64,000 nucleotides of DNA from Rhizoclosmatium globosum (lineage: Eukaryota > Chytridiomycota > Chytridiomycetes > Chytridiales > Chytriomycetaceae): contig MCGO01000028.1 in the NCBI GenBank assembly GCA_002104985.1, positions 1-64,000 of the forward strand. Direction: 5' to 3'. The notes beneath the pieces were generated by a model. It saw nothing but the letters and a program-made list of their open reading frames with translations, made no database searches and was not told where the DNA came from. Positions 19,395 to 31,272 of the stretch are shown here, piece by piece. Numbering within the stretch: position 1 is the stretch's first letter; each line of letters starts with the position of its first letter. The position numbers were made by a program, and so were the translations under genes.

Positions 19395-20105
19395 TCAAAT
19401 TCGCGAAATAACGTCATCCAAGGGTTGCAAGAGGTGGGTGTTATTTGCAGGTAGGAAGAAGCCTTGAATACCAAGGTTGAGGCAAAAATCCAGAGCTTCA
19501 GTGGTTTTGTGGACTCCGAGATTGTCCATCAAAAGCGCTGGGGTCAATCCAGGATGAAAAATGTTCCATGAAGCTTTTAACTCTGCCAGAACAGGAAGCC
19601 ACTGTTTCTCTGACAAGAAACCAGTCTCACTAAAAACAATTCTCATAGGAGTAATGTCTTTCTGCCGTCTGCCTGCATCAGGGTCATGGATTTGTAGATT
19701 TCCACGGTTGATCGGCAAAACCAAAACATCGAGAATGCGTTCGCCTGCGGCAGTGACATACGGAATGAAGCTGACCTTCTTGCTTCTGGTACCCGTTTTG
19801 ACCGCTGGACGAGAATTGAAGGCCGTAAGTATGGCACGGAGCATGTAAAGTTGAAAATTCGTGTATTTGGGGTGGGCCGGAATTGCCGACTTTAAGCTCG
19901 AATCGCAGACTCTCCCATATCGTTTCAAGACAAACACAACGTCGTGAGGCTGAACCGTAACGCAATTGGTCCCAGAAAGAAGACCAACGAGGTCGCGCGC
20001 AACAGTACGAATAAACCGATCGGCAACCTGTTGTATCGATATCTTGCCATGTGATGATATGATCAATTCCAGCGAGAAGCACCATACGGACAACAGCACC
20101 AACAT
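19395..20105 (-). pseudogene. DDE_1 (pogo/Tigger-like) transposase remnant
   Basis: 236-residue frame. The second catalytic Asp lies in ALLMDNLGVHKT and the third in LLQPLDDV, separated by the family's LPANNTH motif. The expected first Asp region reads AFNSRPAV, without the usual NxDE, so that residue looks lost. The N-terminal DNA-binding part is absent or out of frame (up to about 20514). Cut-and-paste transposase, now inactive. Confidence 0.7.
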
Positions 20106-20514
20106 TCAGAGTTGGTCTTGATCGTTCTCCCTGGACTCTTTTACCGGCTTTGGACTTGGACGAGGAACCGTGACTTATTTTTGGAAAAAAAGAAAGACGA
20201 AAAAAAAGATTCTTTCTTTCAATCCCTTTTCCTTTGATTCGATCCAGAATTGTGGATGTACCACTGGTTTCATGAAATTCTATTGACTGTGCAAGAACTG
20301 AATCGAGTTTCCAAAAACGGGGTAGGGTAGGAATCCAGACCAAGAAAACCTCCACATGGAGCACCATATTCATAGGTTTGGGGAAATTCTCTACCATAAG
20401 TACGCTCAACGTTCCCAAGAACAATTCTCCAAATCCAAGTGGGCACTCGTGATGACTCCATTGAGAGTACAGCAACGGTCCTGTCTCTTTAGTCAGTCGT
20501 TGTGTAGTCCACAC

Positions 20515-20985
20515 TTTCCCAAACTACGAACTTTCTTATCAAAGCTAACAAGTGTTTTCCTCAGCAGGCTTGGGGATGCCTTAAAAGCAAGGGATTCTCG
20601 ACGAAATGACAATGCAGCAAACAACAAGACTCAATTTAATGCACTATTGATGTTACAACGGCTTGAAATCCTAGTCAAAGATTAATGAGAAAAGATTTGA
20701 CGTTGGACAAATTGGCTGACTGTGAAGCTACGCCAAAGTCTCGCAAAAGAATGACTATGGCCTAACAGCGGCCCACCAAACCATTTCTCATAAGCAAGAA
20801 GTTTATTTAACCGTATTGGAGGAAGTAGTAAGCCTCAATGAAAGGATTCATCTGTTGGTTGCAAAGCGGGCCCATAAACTCACAGTCCATAGCTTGTCTG
20901 ATACTCAACGCAGATTAAACCAGCCAATAGCCGTATTTAATGTGGATACAGTGACGGAACAACAAAGAAGATTGATGGAAAACCG
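20515..20985. other. No supported gene
   Basis: Only a short frame (20816-21040) with no recognisable motif. Confidence 0.35.
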
Positions 20986-20991
20986 CATTCT

Positions 20992-21630
20992 TCACCTCTG
21001 CAGGTTTGTTGCTGTAATCTTGTGGTCAGGGAGCAGGTAGTTGTAGTCGGTGGGAGAGTGGTTGCAGTGGATGTGTTGGATACAGACCCCGCGTGAGGCA
21101 ATGGCACTGATTTTGTTGCCATCAATTTGGCGATTTGATGCATTCATTTTCGTCTTCAGCCAACACGTTTGCGTTGCGCGATCATACACATATCCATTGC
21201 AATTATCGTTTCTGTTGACATAGGCTTCGCACTGTACTTGGGTCACGCCAGTAAAAGCCATGGACATCCAGTAATTGTTTGGATAGTCGGCTCCAGAATC
21301 GTAAAAGTAATTACGACCAAGAAGTAAAGGCGGGGTAGTCGGCGCTGCTGTGGTGTTTGTGGTGGTTGTGGTGAAGGTTACAGCAGTCGGTGCAATCATG
21401 GTGGTAATTACGGGTCCAAGTCCAAAAGATCTAGAAAGAGTAATAGGGCCACAAATGGTGCAATGGTGACAACAGGGGACGCGTTTGAAGCAAGAACAGG
21501 AGCATTGGTAATCCCCCACCACCGCGCCTGATTTGAAATCACTGGATCTGCCAACGACGTCAGTTTCATTGACAAGGTCATATTGTTGCAAGCAAGAATC
21601 GTCATGGAAGAACACGCATCCTTCCCTCAA
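20992..21630 (-). CDS. PAN/apple-domain protein (probable secreted or surface protein)
   Basis: The downstream part of the frame has an apple/PAN-like module: LGRNYFYDSGADYPNNYW, then CEAYVNRNDNCNGYVYD, then CWLKTKM...ISAIASRGV, with cysteines spaced as in PAN_4. Before it lies a Thr-rich linker (TTTTTNTTAAPTTPP), usual in secreted fungal proteins. The first about 80 residues are Cys-rich and may be mis-framed; a neighbouring frame reads more plausibly there, so an intron or frameshift near 21410 is likely. PAN modules bind proteins or carbohydrates. Confidence 0.55.
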   Translation of the reverse strand: MREGCVFFHDDSCLQQYDLVNETDVVGRSSDFKSGAVVGDYQCSCSCFKRVPCCHHCTICGPITLSRSFGLGPVITTMIAPTAVTFTTTTTNTTAAPTTPPLLLGRNYFYDSGADYPNNYWMSMAFTGVTQVQCEAYVNRNDNCNGYVYDRATQTCWLKTKMNASNRQIDGNKISAIASRGVCIQHIHCNHSPTDYNYLLPDHKITATNLQR

Positions 21631-21639
21631 ACCACTGTT

Positions 21640-22160
21640 TCATGGATGGAACCACGTTTGAAGCAAAACCAAAAGAAACAGGTGTGCAAGAGTTTCATAC
21701 CATTTTTCTACATGACAAGAATCAAAAGCTGTATCCTTACCAGACTCCCATCAAACTGTTTTGCACTAAAGACACTTTGAACACACAGTCACACTACCTG
21801 AACTATTTTACCCAAAATTCAAATAAATGCCCCATTTGACATACAAAGATCAAGGAAGCACAGATGTTCTTCATTTTGTCCTGTCAAGACTTCAGGTGGC
21901 ACTGAAACAATGCAAAGATTCCATATCAAGGTTGAAACAAAACACAGTAAAATTTGAGAGAAACATCAGTGGGATGGAACAACCTCATTGACTCGTCTGT
22001 CGTATTCTGTGAACCACCACGACCACAACTACAACTAACTCTGTAACAGTTCCAAATTTGCTCTACTGACTTCAAAAGACAAAGACCCACCTGTCATGTG
22101 CCATACACGAGAACAAGCCAAAGAAGAAGAGAAACTGGTGGATATTCAGCACCTACAGAA
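21640..22160. other. No supported gene
   Basis: AT-rich sequence without recognisable motifs, upstream of the PAN-domain frame. Confidence 0.3.
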
Positions 22161-22220
22161 AAGTTCTTACCAAACAATCCATTCATATCTGACAAACAAT
22201 GCATAAAACACTATTGTTAA

Positions 22221-22440
22221 GGCAGAAGGAAGCACACGCAGGCTCCGCAGCTTCTCTGTTTGACAACCGAGAGCAACGCCACTCAGTGTCAAAACAGATA
22301 CTCGTGCAGAGACATCCTGAAGAGGAACCAGGCAGAAAGACACACACGCAGTCTCCGCAGCTTCTCTGTTTGACAACCGAGAGCAGCACCACTCAGTGTC
22401 AAAACAGATACTTGCGCAGAGACATTGTGAAGGGTAGACA
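22221..22440. repeat. Tandem duplication, 2 x 110 bp
   Basis: 22221-22330 and 22331-22440 are about 85-90% alike; both contain CCGCAGCTTCTCTGTTTGAC and CACTCAGTGTCAAAACAGAT. No coding function is evident. Confidence 0.85.
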
Positions 22441-23790
22441 CTGAAACCGGGAAAGATAGAGGGAAAAGAAGGGGGGGGGTATAGAGAGAGGCGCTTTCTA
22501 CAGACATCGCAGCATAAACCCTTCTGCATGCCATCGCCGATAGCGATGTACGGGTGGAAAGAGGGAAAGAGAGAGGAGGGAAGATAGAGAGGAGACCTTT
22601 GAGGCAACGTGGCAGCTGTGGTGGTGGGTGTGGTGGTTCTTTTTTGGTGAGAAAGTGAAAAGGGAAAAATTGAAAAATGTATTCTTTTTCAAGGCCCTGA
22701 GCCCCACAAGCACGCCAGCGCCCTCGGACTTGTTCCACCATGATAAAACATGTTATTCGATGTCGAGGTGAGTGTTTGTGGGCTACTCTGAGGTCTCTGC
22801 GGCGGTTGGCCATATCAGCAATCAACCAACTCACAACTCTCCTTACAGACGCATTCTCCGCTATCACCGACACCTCAAACGCCTCAAAACAATCTGAAAT
22901 GAAAAAGCACTCATGCCGACAACGCCTCGAAAGCTGGTACAAGTTGAGACTTCTTGAAAACGTTCACTGATTCTAAACGCGAAACAACCAGCCATCAGTC
23001 GTATGAATATTCCGCTCATTGTTGACCTCACCTATTGCTCTGCCAGTGACTCGCCTTCACCCTCTGCCATCTCCTTGTCATCAGGTCCACTATCGCCTGA
23101 CTGTCTTCTCATGTGATGGCAACGTCAGAAACCGCCAGACCTTAGGATACGAGCTAACAAGACTTACAGAAATCATATTCGAGTCCACCCCTCCATTGCC
23201 ATGACCAATCGAAACAGTCTTCGTTATCGAACAACAAGCTATTCGCCGCGGACCTTTTGTGCAAGCTCTTTTGCCAGTTTACAATTGCGAAACAATTCTT
23301 ACAACTCTGGCAATGCGTTTTGCAGCTGTTACAGTTTCCGCAAATTTCAAGTCTGTCTTTTCGTATTGGAGGCAACGGCGAGGGCGAAGAATCAGCAACA
23401 CGGATTGTTAGTGATTGGCGTTCGCAAAATGAAATTGAAGTTGACAACGCAGTTCCTGACGGGACTTTGGCGGTACATGATGTCGCAGATGCCATTATCT
23501 TGGCGAGAAGCGGTTGAGAATGAATACAAAATGCACTGAGAGAACAGAATCTGATTTAATAATTCCGAATTTTAATAAATTTGTTTATTTGGTCAAAGGT
23601 TATTCCCCAAAGAAACAAGGCATGGGCAATTACGACTCCAGTAAGAACATGTTTTTGGAAGGGTGTGAGTCTTATCTAACAAGCCTTCGCAGGAAATTCG
23701 TGATACATCGTAGATACTATGCAAATATCTGACAAGTTGAGGAGTTAGAAGGTCATTACAAATTCAAAACATATCTTGCCGAACAAGAGT
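22441..23790. other. No confidently supported gene
   Basis: Several overlapping frames on both strands. One plus-strand frame (23257-23517) ends in a plausible acidic helix (EVDNAVPDGTLAVHDVADAI), and one minus-strand frame (23154-23495) is Cys-rich. Neither matches a family I know. Confidence 0.25.
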
Positions 23791-23837
23791 CACTGAACCA
23801 AACTCCAATGACCAGCCACCCCAATTGCAAATAATCG

Positions 23838-24221
23838 TCAAATCCCATCTACTTTCGGAGAGAAAGCTGTTAACATTTTTACAGGTTCAATGTTTCCCAA
23901 CACGAAAGTCACGTCCCAATGTTCGCTGATCATACAATCCCAAACACGATAGGTATCGTCCATATTAGACGCCATAAAGATTCCTCCTTCCACATTCACG
24001 TTTCCAAACTGGTCGAGGTGGCCGCCGATTCCGGTTCCAAAGTTCCCACCGCCCCAGCAATAGAATCTGTGGTAAGCGTGTGCCTCAATGAATGGGTCGT
24101 CGGGTAAGTTTCCTGGAGACTCGATGTGGAGTCCTGGACGGCGTTGTGTGGCTCCTTCTTGTACGTATGATTCGTGGATTGTGAGGTATCCGACTTTCCC
24201 CCATTCGTCTATTTGATTCAA
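23838..24221 (-). CDS. Conserved-looking protein of unknown function
   Basis: 127 residues. It starts MNQIDEWGKVGYLTIHESYV and continues with RRPGLHIESPG and a Gly-rich middle (CWGGGNFGTGIGGH), then a VEGGIFMASNMDDTYRVWDC block. The pattern looks like a conserved enzyme-like or cupin-like fold, but I cannot name it. A 90-bp piece of its 3' end recurs at 31126-31215. The 5' end may be missing an exon. Confidence 0.5.
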   Translation of the reverse strand: MNQIDEWGKVGYLTIHESYVQEGATQRRPGLHIESPGNLPDDPFIEAHAYHRFYCWGGGNFGTGIGGHLDQFGNVNVEGGIFMASNMDDTYRVWDCMISEHWDVTFVLGNIEPVKMLTAFSPKVDGI

Positions 24222-24658
24222 AGTTCATTGGTGAGAACGGAAGGGAAGTGTATGAGGAAGACTCAACTCCTGCATTGTCTCAAACAGACCACAATGATCG
24301 GTGCATACTGCTTACATTCCGGTGGCAACATTTCCTCAAGTTTATGATGGGTGTACATGTGTTTCTAGTAAAGCACGCTGCTATCCAGTCCAACATCTGG
24401 ATTCACCATTACAAACGGCATCATGTTAACGTGGAACTCCTGCGCTGTTCCGTCTTCATTGCGGAGCGGCTCTGGGAAGGTAACAAGAAGCTGATTTACA
24501 CTGGATTTTCGTTTTGATTTTCACCTTCCTTTCGCCGTGTTCATCACCTTCTTTATTATTTCTTCTGTAGAACAAATGCTGTTCGCAAACCACATTGGAA
24601 GTTTGTTATAGACAGCTGCAACTTTTGGAGGTAATGGCCGATTTGACTCTTTTGCCAT

Positions 24659-25006
24659 TTAATCGAATTCATTAACAACATACGAAAGAATCTCTGCCAT
24701 CTCGACAATGTCGTTGGGTAACTCGAATGATTCCAAGTCACCCGAATTATCATCAAAGCCACCAAAGCTGCAATCACGTAAAACATGTTGTTGAGAGTCG
24801 CGAGCTTGTTTAGGGCGTCCAATAATGGCAGTATGACATTTGAACTTTGGAGGACGAAGGGGTGGAGCAAGGCCGTAGGTCAACATCTTTCCCTGCTTTC
24901 GTTCATACTTCTCCTTTACCCTTCGATAACAGTCTCCAAAGAAAAGGAGTGAAAATATCATAAATACAACATAAAAAGGAAGGTGGGCGGTAGAGAGCGC
25001 CTGCAC
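24659..25006 (-). CDS. Unrecognised small protein with N-terminal membrane segment
   Basis: 115 residues. It has a hydrophobic stretch (FYVVFMIFSLLFF) followed by a basic segment, then RPPKFKCHTAI and an acidic C-terminus (FGGFDDNSGDLESFELPND). Possibly a single-pass membrane protein or a fragment. No family was recognised. Confidence 0.35.
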   Translation of the reverse strand: MQALSTAHLPFYVVFMIFSLLFFGDCYRRVKEKYERKQGKMLTYGLAPPLRPPKFKCHTAIIGRPKQARDSQQHVLRDCSFGGFDDNSGDLESFELPNDIVEMAEILSYVVNEFD

Positions 25007-25300
25007 CAGTCAGTCACAATCTAGTCTGTGTCAGTGGCGATTACATTTCACCTACGCAAGATGACCACTCTGCTACCTTCGCTTTTCCCCTGAATGCCAA
25101 AGAAAGACTACAAAGTTCAATAATTACTACAGTTCTTTTATTCTAAACAGTGTATCTAAATGTCGTATAGAATTCAAGTGAGGGGGTGGAATGGGGGGAA
25201 AAAGGTCAATGAAAACGATAACCAAAAGAAAAGGATGCCCGCAGAACCAAAAGAAAAAGTCCACGGTAATCCATCATAGTGTTTTTGCTTATCGTCAAAA

Positions 25301-27322
25301 TTACCAGGCAGTTGGCTTCTGGTTACCGTAAGCAAGGCCGGCTGGGTAACCAGAGAAGGCAGCTCCACACTGCTGGGTGCGGCACCAAGTTGGCTGGAGG
25401 GCCTCAGCTCCGTATCCGCGAGAGACGAGTCTGTCTCTGAAGACCTGGAGACGTGGGAGAGCCTCGAAGAAGTCCTTTTGGGTTGGGTCTGGGAAGGAAT
25501 CAGCAGACCACAAAGCCTCAGCAGCAGCGGCAGCACGTGGCCAGAGCTTGACGTCCAAGTTGGAAGAGTCGATTCTCTCACCCCAAATAGCAGCAGAAGC
25601 TCCAATAATGGCGGAGAGGTCTCCCGTCAATGGACCAGCCAAACCAGTACCGTCAGTGTCGGTGGTGTTCTCCTGACGAGACTTGCGTGGGTCGTGGGTG
25701 TAAACACGCTCCCAGGTCTTGAACTTTGTCCAGTAGTTCTCCTTCCATGAGTCTCCTCCTGGACCGAATCCACGGTCGGTCAACCAGGCTCCAGATCCTC
25801 CGTCAAGGTAGTAGTAGTCGTTGTTGGTGTCAACAATCTTGTAACCAGCTCCCTTGGCGTTCAAGTCGAGAACCTTCTGGAGAGAGTTCTTCTGGGCCGT
25901 GTTGTCCCAAGAGTTCCAGACCTGGATGATAGAGCCAGCTGGGACAGTAACTCCCTCGGAGAGAACAATGTCTTCCCAGTACTGGGCAACCTTTCCGGCT
26001 GGGAGAGCCTTGCGGATGGTGTCAGCGTAGACCTGGTAGGTGGCAGTCAACTGCTTCTCGAAGGTAGCAGATGGGGTGTTGGTAGACGCATTGAAGACGG
26101 TGTTGAAGTCAGTGACTCCAGGGTGAGCGAGGTTGACGTACTCCTTGGAGGTACCCAAACAGAATCGCTCGATTTCGTCTCCTCCCATGTGGAAGACAGA
26201 GTCAGTGAAAAGGGCGGAGTATTCCTTAACGAGAGCACCGAAAGCTGGAGCAGCTCCTGGGTCGGCGATGTTGACGTTTCCACAAGGTGGTTCTGGGCAA
26301 GTTGGCCAGAAGGAGGTAGTTCCAGCGGCTCCTCCGTTGACACAAAGAACGTATGGAGCGAGACCCTTGGAGAAGGAGTACGCGTTGGCGTGGGCTGGGG
26401 TGTCGAATTCTGGAATAACACGGATTCCACGGTCGGCAGCGTAGGCAATTACAGCCTTAACGTCATCGTAGGAGTAGACGGCCAATGGGCTGTAAGCAGA
26501 GGTAGCCAAGTCTGGGTAGCTCGTAGAGACAACTGGGAAAGAAGTGGCATCAACAATGTGCCAGTGGAGGACGTTAAGCTTGGTGGAAGCCATGGCGTCG
26601 AGAGTTTTCTGAATTCCAGAAACTGGGATGTAGTTACGGGAAGTGTCCAAGGAAACTCCACGGTAGCTGTAGGATGGCTTGTCAGAGATAGTCCATGGTC
26701 CACTCTTTAGAATGTAAGTTAGTATGTGAGTTCATTGAGGATAATTGACTTACAGGGATGACGAAACCAGCCTGGAAGCCGGCGGCAGCAGCAGTAGCAC
26801 ATCCAGCAGCGTCAGTCTTGACGTGGAATGGAAGCTTCTGAACTGGAGCAGTCAATTGTCCCAAAGTCTCGATGGCACGGAGAGCACCAACGGTGTGGGC
26901 GGCAGTGATGGTAACTCCGGTGGCAGAGGTGGACAAGGAGTAGGACTCGTCAGCCTGAGCAAGGTCGGATGGGTCGGTTCCGGTAACAGAGACAGTAACG
27001 GAGGTGATGGCACCGTCAGCAGCGGCGTTACAGGAGAGAGCCAAAGCGTTGGCGACGTAACGAGCTTGAGCCTAGACATGACTTAATAAACGAAGTGAAG
27101 TAACCACGATCTCGTTACCTTAGCAAGGACATCAGCGTTTCCTCCAGAGACAGTGAACTTGACAGTAGCTGGGTTGATGCTGTAGTCAGTAGATCCGGAA
27201 GTGAATTGCTGTGGTCTTGGCCACAAAAGGTTGTGTGGAACCGCCTTGAGTGGAGAGACAGCATCGGCAGCGAAGACGCTAGCGACAAGAGTGGTGGCAG
27301 CAAGGATGACGGACAACTGCAT
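25301..27322 (-). CDS. Beta-N-acetylhexosaminidase, GH20 (copy A)
   Basis: Three exons: 27322-27119, 27071-26754 and 26704-25301, with introns of 47 and 49 nt; about 641 residues. A signal peptide (MQLSVILAATTLVASVFA) points to secretion. The N-terminal GH20b domain begins near VPHNLLWPRPQ. The catalytic TIM barrel has VLHWHIVDATSFPVV, GIRVIPEFDTPAHA and HMGGDE, with the Asp-Glu pair encoded at 26174-26179. The enzyme removes terminal GlcNAc from chitin oligomers and glycans by substrate-assisted catalysis. It is divergently paired with copy B. A C-terminal Cys pair (CRTQQC) may form a disulphide. Confidence 0.95.
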
Positions 27323-28075
27323 CTTGGATCTAACTTTTGGGAGGGATCGATGCCACCCTTTGACCTTTTAAGAAAGTCTCAGGGCTTGTCCCCGGAAAGT
27401 GAAAAGCCTGCGACATGTCTGTAATTGGTAAAATTTGCATGGGGTACGGAAACGAAGAAAGCTGAAGCACCTCCGGGTGGCACTCCTATCAAAACAGTTG
27501 AAGGTGATATAGCAGCATTCGAGTGCTAGATGAGCAGAAGGATTAGTTTCTCAGGAGTATGGTACCCCGACTATCGTGGGTTACTCAATTACAAAAGAAC
27601 AATTTGATTACATTTCTACCCAATTGGAGTAGAAAAGGGGCAGAAGTTATCGAAAGTCGCCATTCTGAGAAGGAGACCAAATTGAGAGTTGACAAAGGTT
27701 GTGCTTACATAATGACGTTGATGTGAAATGTTTTGGGAAAGCCAAAAAAAATTTAATGATTAACGATCCAGTTTCAAATTCAACCAAACTAGTACAAAGA
27801 CGTACACCCTAGAGTGATATATGGGATTCATTTTTTACAAGTTCTGGTGTATGGGCGATCTATGGGATATCCATAGACAAGATCCAAAGTGCCACCTTTC
27901 AGTTGAGTGGCACTGATGAGGGTGCTTCAGCTTTCTGGCCTGACCTTTCCTCAAGAAAAATTTTACCAATTACAGACAGACATGTTGCAGGCTTTTCACT
28001 TTCCGGGGACAAGCCCTGAGACTTTCTTAAAAGGTGAAAGGGTGGCATCGATCCCTCCCAAAAGTTAGATCCAAG
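27323..28075. promoter_or_regulatory. Shared divergent promoter region of the two GH20 genes
   Basis: 753 bp between the two start codons. The outer about 110 bp on each side are inverted copies (CTTTCCGGGGACAAGCCC, then a run to the ATG). The inverted similarity extends to GGTAAAATTT and CTTCAGCTTTC elements on both sides. The centre is unique. Mirrored proximal elements suggest co-regulation. Confidence 0.6.
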
Positions 28076-30129
28076 ATGCAGTTGTCCGTCATCCTTGCTG
28101 CCACCACTCTTGTCGCTAGCGTCTTCGCTGCTGACGCTGCTCCAGCCGTCTCACCTTTGACTAAGGTCCCTCACAACCTCCTGTGGCCAAGACCTCAGAA
28201 TTGGACTGCCGGAACTACCGATAACACCATCAACCCACAGGCTTTGGTCTTCAACATTGTTGGAGGTGACCAGGCTAAGTTGACCAAGGTTTGTAGCTTG
28301 TTTAAACGTCTTGAATGATATTAAAATCAAGTTCAGGCCGCCAACCGTGTTTCCACCAACGCTTTGGCTGTCGGATGCAACGTTCTTCCATCATACGGAT
28401 GCTCCGGACAGGTTTACGGAGACATTACCACCGTCTCTGTCACTGTCTCCGGAACTGACGGTGACCTCGCTGATGCTGACGAGTCTTACACTCTCGACAC
28501 CACCTCCTCCGGAGTTACCATCACTGCTGTCCACACCGTTGGTGCTCTCCGTGCTTTGGAGACCCTCACTCAGTTGATCAAGCCAGTCTCCAAGCTCCCA
28601 GACTGGATTGCCTCCGACGCCGCTGGATGTGCCGCTGCTGATGCCGCCGGACTTGCCCGTGGATTCGTTGTTCCAGTAAGTTATCTGTTCAAACTGCAAT
28701 CTTGATATTAACACTCGCTAATCAGAACGGTCCATGGCACATTGTTGACAAGCCATCCTACAGCTACCGTGGAGTTTCCTTGGACACTTCCCGCAACTAC
28801 ATCCCAGTCTCTGCCATCAAGCGTACCCTTGACGGTCTGGCTGCCACCAAGCTCAACGTCCTCCACTGGCACATTGTTGATGCCACTTCTTTCCCAGTTG
28901 TTTCCACTACTTACCCAGACTTGGCTACTGCTGCCTACGATGCCTTGTCTGTTTACTCTTACGATGACGTTAAGGATGTTATTGCCTACGCTGCCGACCG
29001 CGGTATTCGTGTTATTCCAGAATTCGACACCCCAGCCCACGCCAACGCGTACTCCTTCTCCAAAGGTCTCGCTCCATACGTTCTCTGTGTCAACGGAGGA
29101 GCCGCTGGAACTACCTCCTTCTGGCCAACTTGCCCAGAACCACCTTGTGGAAACGTCAACATCGCCGACCCAGGAGCTGCTCCAGCTTTCGGTGCTCTCG
29201 TTAAGGAATACTCCGCCCTTTTCACTGACTCTGTCTTCCACATGGGAGGAGACGAAATCGAGCGATTCTGTTTGGGTACCTCCAAGGAGTACGTCAACCT
29301 CGCTCACCCTGGAGTCACTGACTTCAACACCGTCTTCAATGCGTCTACCAACACCCCATCTGCTACCTTCGAGAAGCAGTTGACTGCCACCTACCAGGTC
29401 TACGCTGACACCATCCGCAAGGCTCTCCCAGCCGGAAAGGTTGCCCAGTACTGGGAAGACATTGTTCTCTCCGAGGGAGTTACTGTCCCAGCTGGCTCTA
29501 TCATCCAGGTCTGGAACTCTTGGGACAACACGGCCCAGAAGAACTCTCTCCAGAAGGTTCTCGACTTGAACGCCAAGGGAGCTGGTTACAAGATTGTTGA
29601 CACCAACAACGACTACTACTACCTTGACGGAGGATCTGGAGCCTGGTTGACCGACCGTGGATTCGGTCCAGGAGGAGACTCATGGAAGGAGAACTACTGG
29701 ACAAAGTACAAGACCTGGCAGCGTGTTTACACCCACGACCCACGTACTTCCGCCCAGGAGAACACCACCGACACTGTCGGTACTGGTTTGGCCGGTAAGC
29801 CAAAGGGAGACCTCTCTGCCATTATTGGAGCTTCTGCTGCTATCTGGGGTGAGAAAATCGATGCCAACAACTTGGACATCAAGCTCTGGCCACGTGCTGC
29901 TGCCGCTGCTGAGGCTTTGTGGTCTGCTGATGCTTTCCCAACCCCAGACGCCAAGGACTTCTTCGAGGCCCAACCACGTCTCCAGGTCTTCAGAGACAGA
30001 CTCATCTCCCGTGGATTCAATGCCGAGGCCCTCCAGCCATTCTGGTGTAACTACAACCAGTGTGGAGCTGCCTTCTCTGGTTACCCAGCCGGCCTTGCCT
30101 TCGGAAACCAGAAGCCAACCTACTGGTAA
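28076..30129 (+). CDS. Beta-N-acetylhexosaminidase, GH20 (copy B)
   Basis: Three exons: 28076-28288, 28337-28675 and 28726-30129 (GT-AG introns of 48 and 50 nt); about 651 residues. It has the same signal peptide as copy A, a GH20b domain, and the catalytic HMGGDE with Asp-Glu codons at 29251-29256. Exon 3 is exactly as long as in copy A (1,404 bp). Exons 1 and 2 carry small insertions relative to copy A (for example AAPAVSPLTK against AVSPLKA) and an extra Cys pair (CNVLPSYGC). Both copies look functional, so dosage or slightly different substrate range is possible. Confidence 0.95.
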
Positions 30130-30315
30130 ATTTTTGCGATAAACTCAAAAACGCTATGATGGGGATGGGCGGTCTTTTTCTTTTGGATTCGCCTGGCTCC
30201 TTTCTTTTTGTTTATCGTTTTCATTCGCCTTTTTCCCCCCACTCCACCCCCTCACTTGAATTCTATACGACATTTAGATACACTGTTTAGAATAAAAGAA
30301 CTGTAGTAATTATTG

Positions 30316-31125
30316 AATATTTTCGACATACGTATTCAAAGTCTCAGCTGAACATGCCGCTGTAACGTCATATTGAAGACTCCAGTACAGTATTCATTTC
30401 GTTCTTCGGAAATGTGGTTTGATTTGCAGGAAAGGAGTCGAGTGTCGCGATTGCAGCATCTTGAAAGGACTCTTTTATTACATTTCTGCTTTAACTCACT
30501 GTAGTTCCTTAGATTCGTCATTTTTACACGTTCAAAGACGGAATGGACTTTAAAAACAACGAGAATTCATTGCTTTATACTTCGTAAGTGGTGAAAATTC
30601 TGAAACTGACCTGTTCTCGTATGGTGTTGAGTTACGCTGTTTTGTGGGAATTCTTACAATGATTACAATGAAGTCAGTTGAATTCTGAGTGTTTGTCTCC
30701 GAGTTTACCAAGGCAGTATCGAAATGTAAAACTCTTGATTTGAAAGCGCTATTTTACTGTTGCGTCGAAAGAGCAATGTGAGACGGCATAGAATATTTGT
30801 CAGGAATACCCATTTCTTACAATTAAATCTAACCAAACTACAAACATTCTTTTCATTCATTCAAACACTGTTTGTTCAACGCATTTTGAAAACGGATCTG
30901 CACCAATGGTAATTAAAAATATACAAGCTTTAAACAACGTCACCCCCGCGATACACGCACTTATTGCACCCGTACACACAACGCATTCCCTGCTTGAAAG
31001 AACGTCAGGTTTATATCAATTGATACCTTCCTTTGGGCTTGGCGATGGGAAAGCCTGCACCAACCTTTTCCAAATTGGTAAAATTTGCTTGGAGGACGGG
31101 AGTCTTTGAAAGCTGAAATACATAT
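30316..31125. other. No gene recognised
   Basis: AT-rich intergenic DNA past the right arm of the inverted duplication. No reading frame with family features. Confidence 0.35.
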
Positions 31126-31215
31126 CTTACCGAACAAGAGTCACTGAACCAAGCTCCAATGGCCAGCCACCCCAATTGCAAATCATCGTCAAATCCCATC
31201 TACTCTCGGAGAGAA
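31126..31215. repeat. Dispersed copy of the 23789-23870 segment
   Basis: About 80-90 bp nearly identical to the 3' region of the unknown gene at 23838-24221. Just upstream (about 31075-31100), GGTAAAATTTGC and GAAAGCTGAA echo the GH20 promoter region at 27425-27465. This is a chimeric repeat fragment. Confidence 0.7.
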
Positions 31216-31272
31216 AGTACTGTGCACCACCTCGGCGAAAACTATGTGTGCCGTAAAGATGAGCTTCAAGTC

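Larger units (their letters stand above)
25137..30315. repeat. Large inverted duplication carrying two GH20 genes
   Basis: Left arm about 25137-27490 and right arm about 27890-30315 are inverted copies. 3' flanks, coding exons, 5' UTRs and proximal promoters all match, with a unique centre of about 400 bp. Similarity is uneven: about 700 bp of exon 3 appears identical while exons 1-2 have diverged, which suggests gene conversion. Confidence 0.88.

Noticed and set aside
22289..22942. 217-residue minus-strand frame over the 110-bp tandem repeats
   Set aside because: Low-complexity composition, repeat-derived Cys/Leu stretches and no recognisable domain.
28708..29307. Long antisense frames in both GH20 genes (also 26123-26710, 25301-26448)
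   Set aside because: They are mirror frames of the conserved GH20 exon 3; biased codon use in the real gene creates them.
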